Shown here: piece after piece, positions 60,199-64,000 of the stretch
Position numbering within the stretch: position 1 is the stretch's first letter
How the letters are laid out: each line of letters opens with the position of its first letter
DNA from: Neckera pumila
Taxonomy: Eukaryota > Streptophyta > Bryopsida > Hypnales > Neckeraceae
NCBI GenBank assembly: GCA_963969595.1
Contig: OZ018411.1
Coordinates: 7,194,501 to 7,258,500, forward strand
Length of the DNA stretch: 64,000 nucleotides
Direction of reading: 5' to 3'
Made by a program: the position numbers and the translations under genes
The notes under the pieces: model-generated
What the model was told of the DNA's origin: nothing
The model's input: only the letters and a program-made list of their open reading frames with translations
Databases searched by the model: none

Positions 60199-61374
60199 GG
60201 GTGCTCCAGACCTAGACAAACTCCACTTGCCTATTAGGGAATTTGACATTTTAGGAGAAGATTCACTCATCTATGCTTCCAAAGTTGTTGTGATTCATGG
60301 CATCTCACTCATTGTGAGGAATGAGGCTTCCTGTATCCTTCCTGCACTAGAAAAAAATGCTCTAATAGGTTTGTCACATCTTCCTTAGCATTTGTGCTTT
60401 GTTTACATTTTTGTGATCTGGAAAATTGAATCATCGCATGCTAACTACTAAGCAAGAATATGGAGTATGAAAGAACATTTCAAATTTAGCTATAAGATTT
60501 TACTTGATCTATATGGCTTCTAAAAAGTTCTAATTGTGTTGTGCGGTCTTAAGACTCAAAGTATGCATTTTCGATGGATAAAGATGAAAATGAGTAGCAA
60601 GTACTACATGACTAGGTCATTAGACATGTGGATGTAAGAAGTGTGCTCTTTAGCCGAAGTGCTAATCTTACTTTGCACATTTTGGAGTATTTTAGAAGCT
60701 ATGCGCAGTCAATTGCAACGTACCTCAAGCTTTACAAAGGAGACGATCAGTTTTTACAAATTGAGATTGCCGACTGGAAACTAGATCTCATCTATAGGTC
60801 ATTCTGTGAATATATTTATTGGTTGTGTATGTTTAGGGAGGATTGTTATATTTTATACTCTCTGAAAATCAAGTCAAAAAATTTAGCAAAAATAATGATG
60901 TACACGTTTCAAAATCAAACATGTTTGCAAATTGTAATTGGAAATCATTTGTCCCATGATTGTTAGTGCACTATGTTTCTGCTGCAGGTCAGAGAACTTG
61001 AGATTTGATCATGAGCATCTTGAACTCATTGCTGAACATTGGAACGGGTAAGTGACTTTTGCGATTAGTTACAAGATGGGATACTTGACAAATATTGATA
61101 ATGGTATCACACAAAGTTCACCACAATAGGACAAAGATATTTAATCCTGTTCTATCTAGATCCTTGAGAAGAGATTTCAGGATTGAACAGACCCTTCACT
61201 TTCTTATCAATTTCACTTGCAGTGTGTAAGAGATTGAGTTGCTCTATTACATGAAGGAGGTGCTCCACTATCTCCAAGGCCTACAAGCATCCGGAATCGT
61301 TGAACGTACTCATCCTCCATCCCTAGACTTTCACTTGATTTTCATCAAGGACAAGCGTTGTTTGGAATATTAGT
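60199..61374 (+). pseudogene. Exon-like remnants of an unidentified gene
   Basis: Four blocks read as protein with plausible splice signals: 60199-60369 (after ATATCAG; LPIREFDILGEDSLIYASKV, then NEASCILPALEKNALIG), about 60622-60799 (VDVRSVLFSRSANLTLHILE, then FLQIEIADWKLDLIYRSF), 60988-61048 (after CTGCAG; ENLRFDHEHLELIAEHWNG) and about 61228-61374 (YYMKEVLHYLQGLQASGIVE, ending at TAG). Composition is clearly protein-like, but joining phases are uncertain and stops occur near the joins. I do not recognise the family. It may be a degraded gene or one with exons I have misplaced. Confidence 0.4.
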
Positions 61375-61808
61375 AAGGATTGCAAGTTTTGAATGAAGTC
61401 ATTCATCAAAATTCAATTGACTCACATTCTCATACACATATCAGGTACATCAAATAAATGGTATCTTCAAGTCTCAAACTTGCTATTTTTATATGATTTG
61501 TTTTAGCACTCCAAAGCTGGCATATTATGACTTACCAAACCCGAACTCAATTGTGGGATTTGCAGTATTCGAGGAGGTATCAAGTTCTTATTTGGGGATT
61601 TTAAGAATGCACTACAAGACCTCAGCCTTACTTCTTTCAAAATGGGAGGACACTGATCCACTATAGTCTTAGATTGTGCTTTAGTCAGATGTATGCTTGG
61701 TAGATATTTAAAGACCATGCAAGACGTTGTTGTAACTATTACATTCAACCCAAACATAAATGACATTCAGGAACTTCAAGCATGCATTCAGCAGATTCTC
61801 CACCAGCA
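61375..61808. other. Spacer, no supported feature
   Basis: Short ORFs only. The minus ORF 61503-61766 has no domain signature. Confidence 0.35.
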
Positions 61809-62045
61809 GAGAGCAATCCAAGTAGTCACTTAGTCTCATCCTTCATGACCTTCATATGGGCTTCAACGACAGCCAATATGACCAATATTAATACCTTTAA
61901 GACAACAGAGAGCAATCCAAATAGTCACTCAATCTTGTCCTTCATGTCCTTCATATGGACTTTAGCAACAACCAATGTGGCCAATGTTAAGACCTTTAAG
62001 ACAACAGAGAGCAACCTAAATAATCACTCACTCAATCTTACCTTC
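61809..62045. repeat. 99-bp minisatellite, two full units and a partial
   Basis: The anchor gagagcaa(t)cc recurs at 61809, 61908 and 62007, exactly 99 bp apart. Each unit contains tccttcatg(a/t)ccttcatatgg and gccaat(a/g)t. The period is a multiple of three, so one frame stays open for 92 codons (33-residue repeat); I regard this as incidental. A second block of the same repeat lies at 63785-63935. Confidence 0.85.
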
Positions 62046-62109
62046 AAGGTGAGTGCATGAAATACCTATACTATTTGTTGCTTTTTGCAAAAATATATAT
62101 ACTTTTAAA

Positions 62110-62341
62110 CTTTAGGGGAGATTTGGGGCCTTTAGAAGACTGCAAGTTATCCTGTGTTCCTAGACTTCGGGAACGCAAGCTAACTGCTAGCTGATGTGGT
62201 TGAGACAGTGCCTCGTCATTTTTTGAAAAAAAAAAAATTGAAAAAAAAATTATAACAACCTGTACCACTGTTCACAGGGTTGGGTCAGATTGGAGAATGG
62301 GCCTAAGACGGCCTTCCAAAGGCCCCAAATCTCTTCTAATG
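62110..62341. mobile_element. CATTAG-family MITE, about 232 bp
   Basis: The left end is (CT)TTAGGGGAGATTTGGGGCC and the right end, reverse complemented, CATTAGAAGAGATTTGGGGC. Both continue into CCTTT(A/G)GAAG for an inverted repeat of about 28 bp. The interior (agactgcaagttatc, tgatgtgg, poly-A core, aatgggcctaagacggcc) is collinear with the 33.7-kb copy. Confidence 0.8.
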
Positions 62342-63784
62342 ATCAAGATAACTACCAAAGGAAAAGCCTAGGAAAATTCTCTAAGTTAGAAAAGTGCGAA
62401 AATTCAAGTAAATTGATACTTTAATGTTTAAATTAGTCAAAAATAGGAATAAAAATTAAATAAATTAATAAAAAATTGTCTATTTCTAACAGCTCTATAG
62501 AAATGGTCATTCACTAAAGGAACCACCAAAAATATATTTTATATGTTTCAAAATGCAAGTTGAATAAAGCTCACTTTGTAGACTTCTACACCATATAGTA
62601 TTAATTATTTTTTAGGATTGCTTTGGACCATAGCGATAAGTTTACTGAAAGACCGTTTCTTTGAAATTTCAGCTCCAAATTTGTTTTTTTAAGTACTATA
62701 TAGTACAAAATTCCCCAAAATTGGCAAGTCTGACATAATATTAGGGGCTACTGTTAAACAATAAAAAATTTAAAGGACTCCAATAAACCTAAACAAAATG
62801 TATAATAGTCATAAATACCTTGTATATGAATTTTGAAACATTTGGAGTCAAAATGCAAAAGTTTTAGCCAAAAATTAATCAACACGCAACATGTGACAAA
62901 AAACAGCTTTACCTTATTTTGATAATTTAGAGGGCGACCATGAAGTCATTGAATGAACTCCTCCAGAATAGAGGTGCTGTAGAAACCCGCTACAAACAAA
63001 TATGACTAATTGACATATAGAATATGGCAACAACGGCATCATGTTGTAAAAAGAGATAACTGGAAATAGCCAATCTTTGGCCGTATCTTCAACTGCATTC
63101 TTGGATGTCAGTCAAATGGAAAGTATCATGAATGAGAGATGCCACCAGAATGATCACCTGGGTGCGCTAGACTAGAAGGAAAATAAGCTTTCCTTGGCAA
63201 GATAACAAAGTAAGGCAAAGTCTTTTTTTTTGCTGGCTTTTAGTTTTATGAGTGTAGCCTCCTTCTACAATGTCTTTTTTGGGGTGTCAAAGATCTAAAA
63301 CGAATACACTAGAAATAGAAATAGAAACTATGATTATAGCAATATGAATATAGCAAAGCATTTGAAGCATAATCACACACTCATACGATCTTGTGAAAAG
63401 ATAGGAGCATTTGGTGGAACCGGTGAACCATACATTTTTCTAGATAGAGATGCGTGGACAAAGGGCTTGTAGTACCTACCTCAACTTTTGCTTCAAGAAC
63501 CATGTAAACGAAGAAAGGAAGTGTTGCTAGGAAGCAGAAGGAAAGGAACCTAAGTTGGCAAATTGACGCCGTGCACTAGAGCAATTTGGAGAAGACTAGC
63601 CTACTCCATACTCTCTAGATATTAAGCCAGAATGCTCAACTTTTAAGAAACGAAGGAAGTCCGTTAATATTTGGTTCATTCACTAGTTCATAAACTAGAT
63701 AGATGCTTTATTTGAACCAGAGCTTCATCACCTAGAAGCAAAAATACTTCTAAAGTCAAAACTCAACCATTACGTTTTGTACAA
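62342..63784. other. Gene-free DNA between two minisatellite blocks
   Basis: No coding or RNA feature is supported. The first 45 bases (ataactaccaaaggaaaagc then ctaggaaaattctctaag) recur diverged at the very end of the window (63959-64000). Confidence 0.45.
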
Positions 63785-64000
63785 TCGCCCTTCATGTCCT
63801 TCATATGGGCTTCAACGACAGCCAATATGGCCAATGTATAATCCTTTAAGACAGTAGAGAGCAACCCAAATAGTCACCTAGCCTTGTCCTTCATATCTTT
63901 CATATGGACTTTAGCAATAGCCAATATGGCCAGTGAATATATCCTTCTTTAAAATAAAGGTAACTAAAAAGAAAAGCATAAGAAAATTCTCTAAATAGGA
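63785..64000. repeat. Second block of the 99-bp minisatellite plus its flank
   Basis: The block starts cccttcatgtccttcatatgggcttcaacgacagccaat and has two units, then gaatatatcc, then taactaaaaagaaaagcata and agaaaattctctaaa. The same order is found at 61.83-62.40 kb except that the earlier locus has an additional 230 bp MITE in the middle. The repeat continues to the window edge. Confidence 0.75.

Overview
The window looks like nuclear DNA of a green plant in the broad sense (a land plant or a close streptophyte alga). The grounds are GT-AG introns throughout, an AGO4-clade Argonaute, a plant-type ferredoxin-dependent bilin reductase of the HY2 group, an eIF3c gene with plant-like N-terminal motifs, CCCTAAA-type telomere-like repeats in an intron, and a plant-like 5S rRNA sequence. 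The three best complete gene models end in TAG, TGA and TAA, so the standard genetic code applies. I cannot name the species. Most of the window is very AT-rich and full of old DNA transposons; only the eIF3c coding exon is clearly GC-rich.

Layout: 1-6479, 3' 20 exons of an AGO4-like gene (+), with a small inverted-repeat element, telomere-like repeats and an 84-bp tandem repeat in its introns. 6480-11960, repeats. 11961-15197, eIF3c (+). 15525-15810, GC-rich foldbacks followed by a 5S rRNA-like sequence. 15810-22050, tandem repeats and transposons, one nested in another. 22055-24857, an unrecognised coiled-coil gene (-). 26768-31421, an HY2-type bilin reductase (+), divergent from the coiled-coil gene. 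31750-37240, transposon remnants and extremely AT-rich DNA. 37245-46539, a ten-exon gene (+) for a giant coiled-coil protein of about 2,380 residues. 46540-52100, AT-rich DNA with another transposon copy. 52112-52640 and 54007-59061, two decayed protein-coding genes (-); the larger resembles a transposon-associated gene and has a 510-bp element inserted near its start codon. 60199-61374, exon-like remnants. 61809-64000, a 99-bp minisatellite in two blocks, with a MITE beside the first.

Two dispersed element families account for much of the intergenic DNA. One is flanked by TTAA with CCCCTAAA-type ends (piggyBac/Kolobok-like geometry). The other has about 30-40 bp ends beginning CATTAG. At 20.0 and 32.3 kb the second lies inside the first. 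The living genes have no evident shared pathway: AGO4-type proteins act in RNA-directed DNA methylation, eIF3c in translation initiation and HY2 in phytochrome chromophore synthesis. The repeat-rich setting is the kind of DNA an AGO4 pathway would silence, but that is context and not evidence of linkage.
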